Assembly: GCF_017565765.1 (NCBI RefSeq)
Contig: NZ_JAGDYP010000001.1
Location: 338,358 to 402,357 of the forward strand
Direction: 5' to 3'
DNA from: Capnocytophaga bilenii
GTDB lineage: Bacteria; Bacteroidota; Bacteroidia; Flavobacteriales; Flavobacteriaceae
Length of the DNA stretch: 64,000 nucleotides
The stretch's first letter is position 1; each line of letters starts with the position of its first letter. A model generated the notes under the pieces. It made no database searches. It was given only the letters and a program-made list of their open reading frames with translations, and was not told where the DNA came from. Both the position numbers and the translations under genes were made by a program. Below, piece by piece: positions 28,420 through 36,238 of the stretch.

Positions 28420-29238
28420 TTAATATTGTTCTTTTTCGTTAGGAAAATCTAAAGATTTTACATCTTGAATGTAGTTGGCAACTGCTTGAGTGATAGTTTC
28501 GTGCAAATTGGCATATTTACGCAAGAACTTGGGGTGAAACTCGTTGCTCATACCTAATACATCTTGCATTACGAGCACTTGACCGTCTACGCCATTACCT
28601 GCACCGATACCTATAGTAGGGATTCGGACGCTTTGTGCTACTTCGGCAGCTAAAGCTGCGGGTATTTTTTCGAGTACAATGGCAAAACAGCCTAATTGCT
28701 CTAACAAGAGTGCGTCTTCTTTTAGTTTTTTGGCTTCGGCTTCTTCTTTGGCGCGCAAGCCGAAAGAGCCGAATTGATGGATGGACTGAGGTGTAAGCCC
28801 TAAGTGTCCCATTACAGGAATACCTGCACTGATGATGCGTTGTATCCCTTCGGCTTCTTCTTTACCTCCTTCGAGCTTAATGGCGTGGGCTCCTGTTTCT
28901 TTCATAATACGCACAGCTGAATGTAGTGCTTCTTGTGGATTTGACTGATATGTACCGAAAGGTAAATCGACCACAATAAGGGCGCGCTCAGCACCACGTA
29001 CTACTGAAGCTGCGTGGTAAATCATCTGATCTAAAGTGATAGGAAGGGTGGTGTCGTGCCCTGCCATTACATTGCTGGCAGAGTCGCCAACAAGGAGGAT
29101 TTCGATACCTGCACTATCGAGTAGTTTAGCAAAAGTATAGTCGTAGGCTGTGAGCATCGCTATCTTTTCGCCTTTGGCTTTCATCTCAATCACCGACTTG
29201 GTGGTTACGCGTTTTACTTCTTTTTTAATTGCCGACAT
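28420..29238 (-). CDS. panB: 3-methyl-2-oxobutanoate hydroxymethyltransferase
   Basis: First committed step of pantothenate (and so CoA) synthesis: adds a hydroxymethyl group from methylenetetrahydrofolate to ketoisovalerate. Landmarks are AMLTAYDYTFAKLLDSAGIEILLVGDSASNVMAGHDTTLPITLDQMIYH, VVDLPFGTYQ, HAIKLEGGKEE, VMGHLGLTPQSIHQFG and PTIGIGAGNGVDGQVLVMQDVLGM. Full length at 272 residues. A TATCTTTG box lies on the minus strand at 29264-29271, 26 bases upstream. No panC or panD is in the window. Confidence 0.97.
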   Translation of the reverse strand: MSAIKKEVKRVTTKSVIEMKAKGEKIAMLTAYDYTFAKLLDSAGIEILLVGDSASNVMAGHDTTLPITLDQMIYHAASVVRGAERALIVVDLPFGTYQSNPQEALHSAVRIMKETGAHAIKLEGGKEEAEGIQRIISAGIPVMGHLGLTPQSIHQFGSFGLRAKEEAEAKKLKEDALLLEQLGCFAIVLEKIPAALAAEVAQSVRIPTIGIGAGNGVDGQVLVMQDVLGMSNEFHPKFLRKYANLHETITQAVANYIQDVKSLDFPNEKEQY

Positions 29239-29263
29239 TTTGTAATGTTTTAAAATTATGGGG

Positions 29264-29271
29264 CAAAGATA
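29264..29271 (-). promoter_or_regulatory. -7 box for panB operon
   Basis: TATCTTTG on the minus strand, preceded by the recurrent ACATTATTTCA stretch; no TTG at the usual -33 place. Confidence 0.55.
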
Positions 29272-29290
29272 TGAAATAATGTTTAATTAT

Positions 29291-29350
29291 GAATTTTGAA
29301 TTTTGAATTGGGGGGAGAATTTTGAATTTTGAATTCTGAATTTTGAATTG
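29291..29350. repeat. Interrupted GAATTTT heptamers
   Basis: About seven copies of GAATTTT or GAATTCT, broken by GGGGGGAGAA. The gap 29239-29739 holds only this, a MITE and AT-rich DNA before the tRNA. Confidence 0.7.
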
Positions 29351-29404
29351 GTGGAGGGTGGTGGGACTTGTAAGACTTGGGGGGGAATGTTCCAGAAAAA
29401 CTTT

Positions 29405-29584
29405 GAGGCTGTCCGAAAAGTTTTGTTTTAGCTTAAAACAAGCTTATTAATAAATAAAATACTTTTGTAACTAATTGATTATTAACATCCCCCCTTAACA
29501 CATACTCCGCTGCGCCAGCTCGCGGACTTCCTTCAAAAGGGGGGATGCCGAAGTAGTACTATTAAAGACTTTTCGGACAACCTC
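29405..29584. mobile_element. MITE, copy A (GAGGCTGTCCGAAAAGT ends)
   Basis: A 180-base non-coding element with near-perfect terminal inverted repeats: GAGGCTGTCCGAAAAGTTTT at the left and the complement of GAGGTTGTCCGAAAAGTCTT at the right. Inside is a second inverted repeat (CATCCCCCCTT and AAGGGGGGATG) flanking CATACTCCGCTGCGCCAGCT. No clear target duplication. The ends resemble those of IS1182/IS5-like transposons, so mobilisation in trans is plausible. Related copies are at 37526, 49098, 58201 and 63200. Confidence 0.8.
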
Positions 29585-29739
29585 AAGCGTGTGGGGCAAA
29601 GAGGAATGGGGAAAATTTTGAATTGGTGGAGAACTATAATGACTATCAGTGATTTACAAATAATTATAAAAAATAATTGGTAAAAAATTTGGTGGTTTTA
29701 AAATTTATCTATACTTTTGCACCCGAAATGATAGAAATG

Positions 29740-29813
<74 letters not shown>

Positions 29814-29822
29814 CTTTAATAG

Positions 29823-29851
29823 AAAAGCACCCTTTTTGGGTGCTTTTTTTT
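29823..29851 (+). terminator. Terminator after tRNA-His
   Basis: AAAAGCACCC, loop TTTTT, GGGTGCTTTT followed by more T. Confidence 0.85.
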
Positions 29852-29870
29852 GTTATAAAAACTCAATTTT

Positions 29871-30056
29871 CAATTCTGAATTCTGAATTCTGAATTTTGA
29901 ATTTTGAATTTTGAATTTGTGAGACGGGTGGGACTTGTGAGACTTGTAGGACTTGTAAGACGGGTGAGACGGGTGGGGAATTTTGAATTTTGAATTTTGA
30001 ATTTTGAATTGTGAGACTTTTGGGACTTGTGAGACTTGTGGAACGGGGGGAGTGTG
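29871..30056. repeat. GAATTTT and GGACTTGTRA repeat tract
   Basis: Two blocks of GAATTCT/GAATTTT heptamers (29874-29918 and 29981-30010), each followed by a degenerate 9-10-base array around GGACTTGTGA, GACTTGTAG and GACGGGTGA. The same two-part arrangement is at 40341-40500. No gene is seen in 29852-30401. Confidence 0.7.
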
Positions 30057-30227
30057 AGCCAAAGCTAGCTTATCTTGTCCTGAAATAAATTTATAGTATA
30101 AGTCTTAAAAGTAAAGGCTAAAGGTATGCAAAAACAAAGAAAGTAGTTTCATACTTCTACCTTTTAAAAGAGTAGTGCGAAAAAAAAAGTTTTTTTAATC
30201 ACTTTGGGGTGGAATTGGCGTATTGGG

Positions 30228-30335
30228 GTACGAGCTGCAAGCTCGCACCAGCGGGGGCGAGGGGAATTATGAATTTTGAATTCTGAATTTTGAATTGGGC
30301 ACGAGCGACACGCTTGCGCCAGCGGGGGAACATAA
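30228..30335. repeat. Two palindromic GAGC...CGCGCCAGCGGGG elements around GAATTTT units
   Basis: GTACGAGCTGCAAGCTCGCACC-AGCGGGGG at 30228 and GGCACGAGCGACACGCTTGCGCC-AGCGGGGG at 30298, with GAATTTT heptamers between. They border the left end of the Rhs cassette array. Confidence 0.65.
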
Positions 30336-30401
30336 TTGTTTGGGGCAATTGGAAGATAAAGATATAAAAGTTGAGAAACATAATCATTAAAATTATCCTC
30401 T

Positions 30402-30995
30402 ATGGTATTTGAAGATATAAAAAAAGAGAAAATTGATGAAATGTCTTATAATGAATATACTTTATATTCTCTTTGGAACACAGAGAGAATGTTCTCTTTG
30501 TTTAATAAAAGCTTCTTTAGGTTAGAAACTATTAACATTTTATTCAGAATGAAAAACTATTTATGGAACTTCCTATATAATAATGTGAGAGACTTATCAA
30601 TAGAAAATAAATTAGAAAATTTAGAGAGTTTATTTCTGACTGAACAAGATAATGTTATTGCTCTAAATATGATTATCTGCTTAGATACTACTTATAATTG
30701 TGTAATTAATAGAAAGAATAAATCTTTTACTACTTTTTATTATGTTTATGATATAATTCAACAAATAATTCTAATTAAATCAAACAATATAAAAATAATA
30801 ACAGACGAAATAGAATATATTTTAGATAACAATATGTTTATCAAAGATGAAATTAATAGACAGTTATCTATAATCCAAAGAATTGAAACAAACAAAATTA
30901 ACAAAGATTTTATTCAAAAAGTAAAAAATGATGCTATTACAAATAAAATACCATTTGATGAGATTCTACCAATAGAACATTTAAAAGGCAGATAA
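30402..30995 (+). CDS. Hypothetical protein, possible immunity protein of a lost Rhs tip
   Basis: Not recognised. The 197 residues are AT-rich in coding (many Asn, Ile, Lys), without a signal peptide, and look mostly helical (SYNEYTLYSLWNTERMFSLFNKSFFRLETINILFRMKNYLWNFLYNN). Placement as the first plus-strand gene of the Rhs tip array, between a palindromic repeat and a broken Rhs core fragment, suggests an orphan immunity gene whose toxin partner has been deleted. This is position-based inference. It could also be an unrelated cargo gene. Confidence 0.6.
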   Translation: MVFEDIKKEKIDEMSYNEYTLYSLWNTERMFSLFNKSFFRLETINILFRMKNYLWNFLYNNVRDLSIENKLENLESLFLTEQDNVIALNMIICLDTTYNCVINRKNKSFTTFYYVYDIIQQIILIKSNNIKIITDEIEYILDNNMFIKDEINRQLSIIQRIETNKINKDFIQKVKNDAITNKIPFDEILPIEHLKGR

Positions 30996-31041
30996 CTATA
31001 CATATTAATAATTAAGAACTTGAAAAAAGAGAGAAATTACC

Positions 31042-31091
31042 TACAATGAAGCAGGCGAGCGTTATCGCCTTGAAAGAGATGCCAATGGTAA
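31042..31091 (+). pseudogene. Out-of-frame scrap of Rhs core
   Basis: Reads YNEAGERYRLERDANGKV, an Rhs-core-like stretch, then jumps directly to GDSSFIPF in another frame, with a TAA at 31089-31091. It shows a deletion junction in the core. Confidence 0.6.
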
Positions 31092-31700
31092 GGTGATAGT
31101 TCGTTTATTCCTTTCTTATATCAAGGACAGTATTATGATGAGGAGATTGGGTTAGCTTATAACCGTTTCCGTTATTACTCACCTGAAAGCGGTACTTATA
31201 TTAGCCAAGATCCGATAGGGCTAGCTGGGAATAATCCTAATTTCTATGGGTATACTTTTGATAGTAATACTGAGGTGGATGTTTTTGGACTTGCAGGTAC
31301 AGGAGGGGCATATATGATAAAACTTAGTGACGGTAAGATTTATGTTGGAAAAGGTGAAATTGGTCGTATGAATGAATCTATTGAGGAGAGAACAAATAAA
31401 GAAGTTGAAATAGATGGAAAAAAGCAAAAAAGAACTGTAGTGGGCAAGGCACATATGAGTACAAATGGAGATAATGAGTTAGGAAAAGCTGTTGAGTATA
31501 AAGCATTGGAAAATGAAGGAGCTTATGCTAAAAGTGGAAAAAATAAAGCTTATATACCAAAGGATAGATTAGAAAATTCTATTGTCACAGGTAGCACCGC
31601 ATACAAGAATTTAACAAAAGATAAAAGATTAGAAGCTGATAGATTAGCTAAAGAATTAAGAGAAGAGTTAGATAAAGATATAAAGAAGAAACATCATTAA
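31092..31700 (+). CDS. Displaced Rhs C-terminal tip with GIY-YIG-like nuclease domain, copy 1
   Basis: About 62 residues of Rhs core (SFIPFLYQGQYYDEEIGLAY..., YYSPESGTYISQDPIGLAGNNPNFYGY, EVDVFGL) followed by a ~140-residue toxin domain. The domain starts GGAYMIKLSDGKIYVGKGEIGRMNESIEER, which fits the GIY-YIG nuclease pattern: two short strands ending AYMI and IYVG, then a conserved Arg; a later EYKALENEGAY may supply the metal-binding Glu. So the toxin probably cuts DNA or RNA in the target cell. The frame has no good start codon (first ATG at 31308 lies in the domain; a GTG lies nearer the junction), so it is a silent cassette that needs recombination into a full Rhs gene. Followed after 5 bases by the LRR gene. 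Duplicated at 38459-39109. Confidence 0.75.
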   Translation, partial: GDSSFIPFLYQGQYYDEEIGLAYNRFRYYSPESGTYISQDPIGLAGNNPNFYGYTFDSNTEVDVFGLAGTGGAYMIKLSDGKIYVGKGEIGRMNESIEERTNKEVEIDGKKQKRTVVGKAHMSTNGDNELGKAVEYKALENEGAYAKSGKNKAYIPKDRLENSIVTGSTAYKNLTKDKRLEADRLAKELREELDKDIKKKHH

Positions 31701-31705
31701 ATTTT

Positions 31706-32554
31706 ATGAATTTTGAATTAGATTTTACAAATAGTCTTAATGTCCCTTATAACTTATTGTTAGAGGGAGTTGCTTATGCAAAAAATAAGAGAATAAAATC
31801 TATTACTCTTAGGCAAGAAGGATTTGAAATTCCTGATATTGATTTATCAGCTTTGTCTCTATATCCTGATATTGAAACCCTTAACTTCTCTGTACGCATA
31901 GGAAAAAACTCTAATATTGATGGAATTTATATTCTTAAGCATTTAAAGCGTCTTTCGTATGCGGGGTATGATAGCATACCTTTAGATCATACTCAATTAA
32001 CATCTATAACATATCTATACACTCATTTTTCTAAAAATCATTTAGAAGGAAATGCAAGGTTTCAAAATCTAAACAATCTTGAAACCTTGCATTTATGGCA
32101 TTTAAACCATACCGATTGTGTTTTTTTATCAGAAATAAATACATTAAAAAATTTAGAACTGACACACGGTTCACTTCCAACTATAGAGGGATTGCAATAT
32201 TTACCTAATTTGGAGCATCTCAAACTTGACTATCTGCCAAAGTTGAAAGACATCAATGCTATTAATCAATGCGATAAAATTAGCTCTTTAACAATTCTTA
32301 GGAGTAAGAACATTTACCTGGAGTCTTTAAAAGAAAGTAATATTAAAAATTTATTTATTGATAAGGTTGATAATTTAGAATTTATAAAAGATTTTAATAG
32401 TTTAGAAAACCTTTATATTTATGATGATATAAAAAACGGAGACTTAAACCCTATTTTTTATAATAATTCTCTAAAAAAGATTGAAATATATAGCTATAAA
32501 AAGAAATATAATCGTACTGAAGAGCAGATAAAAGAATTTCTAAATAAAAAATAG
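31706..32554 (+). CDS. Leucine-rich-repeat protein, probable immunity partner of the GIY-YIG tip, copy 1
   Basis: A 282-residue protein without signal peptide made of irregular leucine-rich repeats: LKHLKRLSYAG, LTSITYLYTHF, LNNLETLHLWHLN, INTLKNLELTHG, LQYLPNLEHLKLDYL, CDKISSLTILRS, SNIKNLFIDKV, FNSLENLYIY and NNSLKKIEIYSY. The curved LRR solenoid would be a good binding surface for the toxin. It starts 5 bases after the tip stop codon, and the pair is duplicated together, which supports a toxin/immunity relationship. That function is inferred. No known immunity family was recognised. Confidence 0.75.
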   Translation: MNFELDFTNSLNVPYNLLLEGVAYAKNKRIKSITLRQEGFEIPDIDLSALSLYPDIETLNFSVRIGKNSNIDGIYILKHLKRLSYAGYDSIPLDHTQLTSITYLYTHFSKNHLEGNARFQNLNNLETLHLWHLNHTDCVFLSEINTLKNLELTHGSLPTIEGLQYLPNLEHLKLDYLPKLKDINAINQCDKISSLTILRSKNIYLESLKESNIKNLFIDKVDNLEFIKDFNSLENLYIYDDIKNGDLNPIFYNNSLKKIEIYSYKKKYNRTEEQIKEFLNKK

Positions 32555-32617
32555 TTGATGAGTAGTCCTTCAATATATAAATACTTATCAAGCGTGATCC
32601 TAATGTAGAGCGAATGA

Positions 32618-32749
32618 TTTTTATCCGATACTTTAGGGCGGGATTGGGAAGATATTATCAGCAGTGGGGAGAACCTGCATCGCCACTATGCGCCGCTTCC
32701 TGATGAGAAAGAACTCACTGATATTCCTTTGGAAAGCACAGAAGGTTAG
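32618..32749 (+). pseudogene. Conserved tail module, copy 1 (43-codon 3' fragment of an unknown gene)
   Basis: In frame it reads FLSDTLGRDWEDIISSGE, NLHRHYAPLPDEKELTD, IPLESTEG and stop. No start codon. The same 132-base module is at 37373-37504 and 40027-40158, each time right after an immunity gene. It looks like the 3' end of one ancestral gene that once closed the cassette. Confidence 0.7.
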
Positions 32750-32886
32750 TGATTTTTGAAAAAATATATCAAAAATATTTCGAAGATTTAAGAATAATAA
32801 CTATTTTTGTAGCGAGTTACCCCAAAAGAAAATGGAGTTACTCACAAAATTTGAATTTTAAAATAAGAGATAACACCCGTTAGAAT

Positions 32887-33045
32887 ATGTCTACAGGTAT
32901 ATTAGGTTGGTTATTTGGTAAGGATCCTAATAAGGCGTTCAATAAAGGAGTGGAGAAGGTAGCTAATCACCATTCTCACAAGAGTTTTGGGCAGCTTTTT
33001 GAGGAAGCTACTGAGGAGTCGTATGTTTGCAAATTGAAATATTAA
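32887..33045 (+). CDS. Short ORF, probably 5' fragment of a larger gene
   Basis: 52 codons: MSTGILGWLFGKDPNKAF, NKGVEKVANHHSHKSF, GQLFEEATEES, then YVCKLKY and a stop. The ATG is preceded by a TATTTTTG box at about 32802. The sequence style (GC-richer codons than its neighbours) suggests a real N-terminus that was cut off by a rearrangement at about codon 45. It may be the start of the Rhs gene or another gene of the system; unproven. Confidence 0.45.
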   Translation: MSTGILGWLFGKDPNKAFNKGVEKVANHHSHKSFGQLFEEATEESYVCKLKY

Positions 33046-33079
33046 TTGTAATTTTACATTTAAAATAAGTACGGATTAA

Positions 33080-33277
33080 AACCGAGCAGTGGTCGTATGG
33101 CATCATGTAGCATATGATGAAAAAACAAATTCATGTATAATGCAATTAGTTTATACCTCAGAACACAAAGCAAAATTACCTCATGAAGGAGCTGTTAAAC
33201 AATTTGAAATTGGAGTTGAATATGATACTAAAGCTGCTAAAGATAAAGCAAAAGAATTGAATGAAAAATACCATTAG
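33080..33277 (+). CDS. Truncated Rhs tip with WHH-type HNH nuclease motif
   Basis: Open from 33080 after a TAA, without a normal start (first usable GTG at 33089). It reads VVWHHVAYDEKTNSCIMQLV and then H-x6-PHEG. The W-H-H ... M-Q-L-V ... H pattern is that of the WHH/AHH/LHH nucleases (treble-clef HNH, colicin-like) found as polymorphic toxin tips. The upstream core and the beginning of the domain are missing, so it is a 3' fragment. The next gene overlaps or abuts it and should be its immunity gene. Confidence 0.7.
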   Translation, partial: NRAVVVWHHVAYDEKTNSCIMQLVYTSEHKAKLPHEGAVKQFEIGVEYDTKAAKDKAKELNEKYH

Positions 33278-33281
33278 AAAA

Positions 33282-33698
33282 ATGAGAGAGACAAAAATTA
33301 AGTTTGATAAAGATCTTTCAAAAGAAATTTTTATTAGGAAAATAAATAAGAAAATTAGACTAATCTTATCTGATGATTTGGACGCTTCAGAAGAGAAATT
33401 AAGTGATAGTTATTGCAAAAAAATAGCTGATTTTATAGATAACTTTTCAAAATGGTACAATAAATGTATGGATGCTGTTAAGGAATGGGGTGAAAATATT
33501 TATCATATAAATATAGAATATGATGAGATAAAACTATTAAAAATTTTCATTCTGTTTGAACAAAATGAATGTGAATTATTCGGATTAGGATTTAGGACAG
33601 AGTTTGATATTGAACATGGTTGCGGCATTAAAATTAAAGTAGAAGATGGTAATTATAACATTGTAGAGATAGGTACAGCTGACATTGCTTTTTGCTAA
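33282..33698 (+). CDS. Putative immunity protein for the WHH tip
   Basis: 138 residues from the ATG at 33282 (an ATG at 33261 would overlap the tip by 17 bases). No signal peptide. The C-terminal strand pair FRTEFDIEHGCGIKIKVED and VEIGTADIAF resembles a domain seen in Rhs-linked immunity proteins (DUF6985-like), but I am not certain of the family. Position directly after the tip is the main support. A cytosolic partner fits a nuclease toxin. Confidence 0.65.
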   Translation: MRETKIKFDKDLSKEIFIRKINKKIRLILSDDLDASEEKLSDSYCKKIADFIDNFSKWYNKCMDAVKEWGENIYHINIEYDEIKLLKIFILFEQNECELFGLGFRTEFDIEHGCGIKIKVEDGNYNIVEIGTADIAFC

Positions 33699-33706
33699 AA
33701 TAATAT

Positions 33707-34528
33707 ATCATCTATGACCTAAGCGAGCGACCTAATCTCAGTAGAGATAAGGACAACTTGTTGGTTTACGACAAGGAAGAGCCTGTAACTGATAACCTTA
33801 TCACTTGGGTGTTTGATGAGAACTCCTTTGTGCCTGCGGCTAAACTTGTAGGGGATAAATCGTATAGCATCCTCACAGACCACTTAGGAACGCCGTATGA
33901 GGCGTATGATGAAAATGGAGAAAAGGTGTGGAGTGCTGAGTATGACCTCTATGGCAATATACATACCCTTGAGGGTGAGAAAGGATTTATACCATTCCGC
34001 TACCAAGGGCAGTATGAGGATGTTGAAACAGGGTTGTATTACAATCGTTTCCGTTATTACTCACCTGAAAGCGGTACGTATATTAGCCAAGACCCGATAA
34101 GGTTGGCAGGGAATAATCCTAATTTCTATGGGTATACTTTTGATTGTAATACTGAGGTGGATGTTTGGGGATTGGATTGTAGCAAGAAAAAGAAAAAATT
34201 TTATAGATATGTTGGAGAAGGAGAATATCAGGCAATAATAAAAAGTGGAAAAATTCCTAATACTGATATTGAGGGTAACTTAAAAAAAGTATACTATACA
34301 AATAGGAAATATATAACAGCAGGATGAGCAAAAACACATAATCAATTGCCTAACAAACCCAAGTATAGAGTAGAAATAGATCCTGATAATATTCCAGATA
34401 ATAAGGGATTTACAAGAGTTGATCCAAAAGATAATCCTGATTGGGGAATAGGAGGAGGAGTTGAAAGTACAACAGAAAATGCAATACCTGTTGATGTATC
34501 TAAAATAACAATATTAAAAGGAGGATAA
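33707..34528 (+). pseudogene. Displaced Rhs tip with ADP-ribosyltransferase-like (TreTu-like) domain, broken by an in-frame TGA
   Basis: The longest retained Rhs core here: IYDLSERPNLSRDKDN, FDENSFVPAAKLVGD, ILTDHLGTPYEAYDENG, RYQGQYEDVETGLYYNRF, YISQDPIRLAGNNPNFYGY. The tip follows: KKFYRYVGEGEYQAIIKSG, KVYYTNRKYITAG, stop, then AKTHNQLPNKPKYRVEID and NPDWGIGGGVEST. The TGA at 34325-34327 probably replaced TGG (Trp), because the frame is open again at once and stays open to 34528. The R-Y-V-G start, the central YYTNR and the late GIGGGVE fit ART toxins of the TreTu type that modify EF-Tu. No start codon, so it is a silent cassette and, with the stop, inactive. Confidence 0.7.
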
Positions 34529-34533
34529 TAAGA

Positions 34534-34959
34534 ATGGATAGAGTACTACCAGATAAGATAAATTTTATATTTATAAACAAAGAGCATCAAGTACAACCTA
34601 ATTTAATAGTTTTTTTTATTCTTATAGCTTCTTCTAAAAATAATTATTATATTAGGCTAAAAAGTGATGAAAATGGAAATATAAATCTTAGAAAAGATCT
34701 AATTATTTATAAAATATCTCAATGTATGAAAAACTTTCCTATGGATTACAATAGTTCTTTAGAAGAATGTATTGCTATAGATGTTAAGATTGAGACAAAA
34801 CTAGAGTTGGAAAAAAAGGCAATTGCTATAGAAAATTATTATATGGAAGAATATTTATTGTTTAAAAATGAAATTAATACTTGTACAAATAATAATTTTA
34901 GCTTTTGGAATAGATATATGTTTCCGATAAGGGATATTGAGTATATAATAGAAGTTTGA
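34534..34959 (+). CDS. Putative immunity protein for the ART-like tip
   Basis: A 141-residue cytosolic-looking protein, 5 bases after the tip frame ends. Not recognised. A hydrophobic strand near the N-terminus (LIVFFILIASSKNNYYIRL) and an acidic middle (LEECIAIDVKIETKLELEKKAIAIENYYMEEYLLF) are visible; acidity suits an inhibitor. Still intact although its toxin is broken, as expected if immunity is kept longer than the toxin. Confidence 0.6.
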   Translation: MDRVLPDKINFIFINKEHQVQPNLIVFFILIASSKNNYYIRLKSDENGNINLRKDLIIYKISQCMKNFPMDYNSSLEECIAIDVKIETKLELEKKAIAIENYYMEEYLLFKNEINTCTNNNFSFWNRYMFPIRDIEYIIEV

Positions 34960-35174
34960 TAGCAAATGACTATTAAAACAAAACGTTTCATCTACAATAA
35001 AAAAAACAAATTCAGAGTTGGCAACTTTTGTGTTTGATATAGTGTTGCATGGGCATACAGTGGCAGTATATGAGTCTTTTGTGCCTGCGGCTAAACTGTA
35101 GGGGATAAATCGTATTCTATCCTCACAGACCACTTAGGAACGCCGTATGAGGCGTATAATGAAGAGGGGAAAAG

Positions 35175-35753
35175 GTGTGGGCACGAGAATTAGACCTTTA
35201 TGGGAATGCTATTGCTGGTGATAGCTCGTTTATTCCTTTCTTATACCAAGGACAGTATTATGATGAGGAGATTGGGTTAGCTTATAATAGGTTTAGGTAT
35301 TACTCACCTGAAAGCGGTACTTATATTAGCCAAGACCCGATTGGATTAGCAGGGAATAATCCTAATTTCTATGGGTATACCTTTGATTGTAATACTGAGG
35401 TGGATGTTTGGGGGTTAACGATTGGAGATAGAACATTTAAATATGTAATTCAACAAGGGGATTCGAACGGAGGGTGGGTGCATATTGATCTAAGACATGT
35501 CAGTGGAGGGCACTCTAGAGGTGAAGGTGATTTATTTACGAGAGGTACAACAAGAGATCATTTGGAAAAAGCTGCAAATAAAATTGTAAAAAAAGGTAAA
35601 AGAATAACTAAGGATATAACTAAGAAAATGCAATCTTTTGAAATGAAAATCAAAATAAAAGGAAATAAGAAAGAGTTTGTCAGAGTTTATGTTGACACCA
35701 TTGAAAAGAAAATAATTACAATATTCCCTGCTAGAGGAAATGGAAATCACTAA
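35175..35753 (+). CDS. Displaced Rhs tip, possible RNase (BECR-fold-like) toxin
   Basis: Core part WARELDLYGNAIAGDSSF through YYSPESGTYISQDPIGLAGNNPNFYGY and VDVWGL, then a ~115-residue tip: TFKYVIQQGDSNGGWVHIDL, RHVSGGHSRGEGDLFTRGTTRDH, a Lys-rich helix, and VYVDTIEKKIITIFPARGNG. An early His cluster, a T-x-x-x-H helix and a final Asp-Thr... TIFP strand resemble the EndoU/colicin D/RelE-like RNase group; this is a guess from pattern. The frame begins at GTG 35175; just before it an extra core piece (35070-35174, with SFVPAAKL and TPYEAY codons) is out of frame by one base, so there is no continuous core. Immunity candidate follows after 9 bases. Confidence 0.65.
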   Translation: MWARELDLYGNAIAGDSSFIPFLYQGQYYDEEIGLAYNRFRYYSPESGTYISQDPIGLAGNNPNFYGYTFDCNTEVDVWGLTIGDRTFKYVIQQGDSNGGWVHIDLRHVSGGHSRGEGDLFTRGTTRDHLEKAANKIVKKGKRITKDITKKMQSFEMKIKIKGNKKEFVRVYVDTIEKKIITIFPARGNGNH

Positions 35754-35762
35754 AAATATTAT

Positions 35763-36191
35763 ATGACTATTAAATTTGATATTGCATCAACATACGATGA
35801 AAAAATTTCTGAATTTGAATTAGGAGATATAACTATTCAGCAATCGGAATTTATTATAACAAGCAAAAGGGACAAAGCCCCCTATCAAAATTTTATGCTT
35901 TTCCCTACACTGACTAATTTTCTGTATAGTCTGAGAGATAGCATTTCTAAAAATCAAAAGAATATTACGTTTACAGCGTTAGATTCTTCTTTTGAATTTC
36001 ATTTAGAAATTTATGAAAATATGATTATTTTAGATAAGAAAATAGAAGTCCCTCTCAATATTTTTTTGAATACTGTATATGGAGCTTCAATGAGTTTATA
36101 TTTAAATTATAAAGGAAAAGTAGATAATAGTAATGGTATTTTAGATGAATTTAAAACAGAATTAGGTAGTTTTAAAAGAATTTTATTCTAA
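35763..36191 (+). CDS. Putative immunity protein for the preceding tip
   Basis: 142 residues, no signal peptide, not recognised. Mostly predicted beta strands at the N-terminus (KISEFELGDITIQQSEFIITSK) and a helix-rich middle. Assigned by position only: it starts 9 bases after the tip. Confidence 0.6.
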   Translation: MTIKFDIASTYDEKISEFELGDITIQQSEFIITSKRDKAPYQNFMLFPTLTNFLYSLRDSISKNQKNITFTALDSSFEFHLEIYENMIILDKKIEVPLNIFLNTVYGASMSLYLNYKGKVDNSNGILDEFKTELGSFKRILF

Positions 36192-36238
36192 AAGTGAGTT
36201 TTTTATCAATAAGGGGCGTATGATGAAAATGGGAAAAG

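Larger units (their letters stand above)
31260..32755. repeat. Long direct repeat, copy 1 (GIY-YIG tip, LRR gene and tail module)
   Basis: Nearly identical to 38669-40164, offset 7409 bases. Differences visible by eye are few, such as N/D in the LRR protein and several bases in the tail. Confidence 0.9.

Noticed and set aside
29853-30062. ORF coding FKIQNSKFKIQNSKF-like repeats
   Set aside because: It is only the translation of GAATTTT heptamers, not a protein gene.
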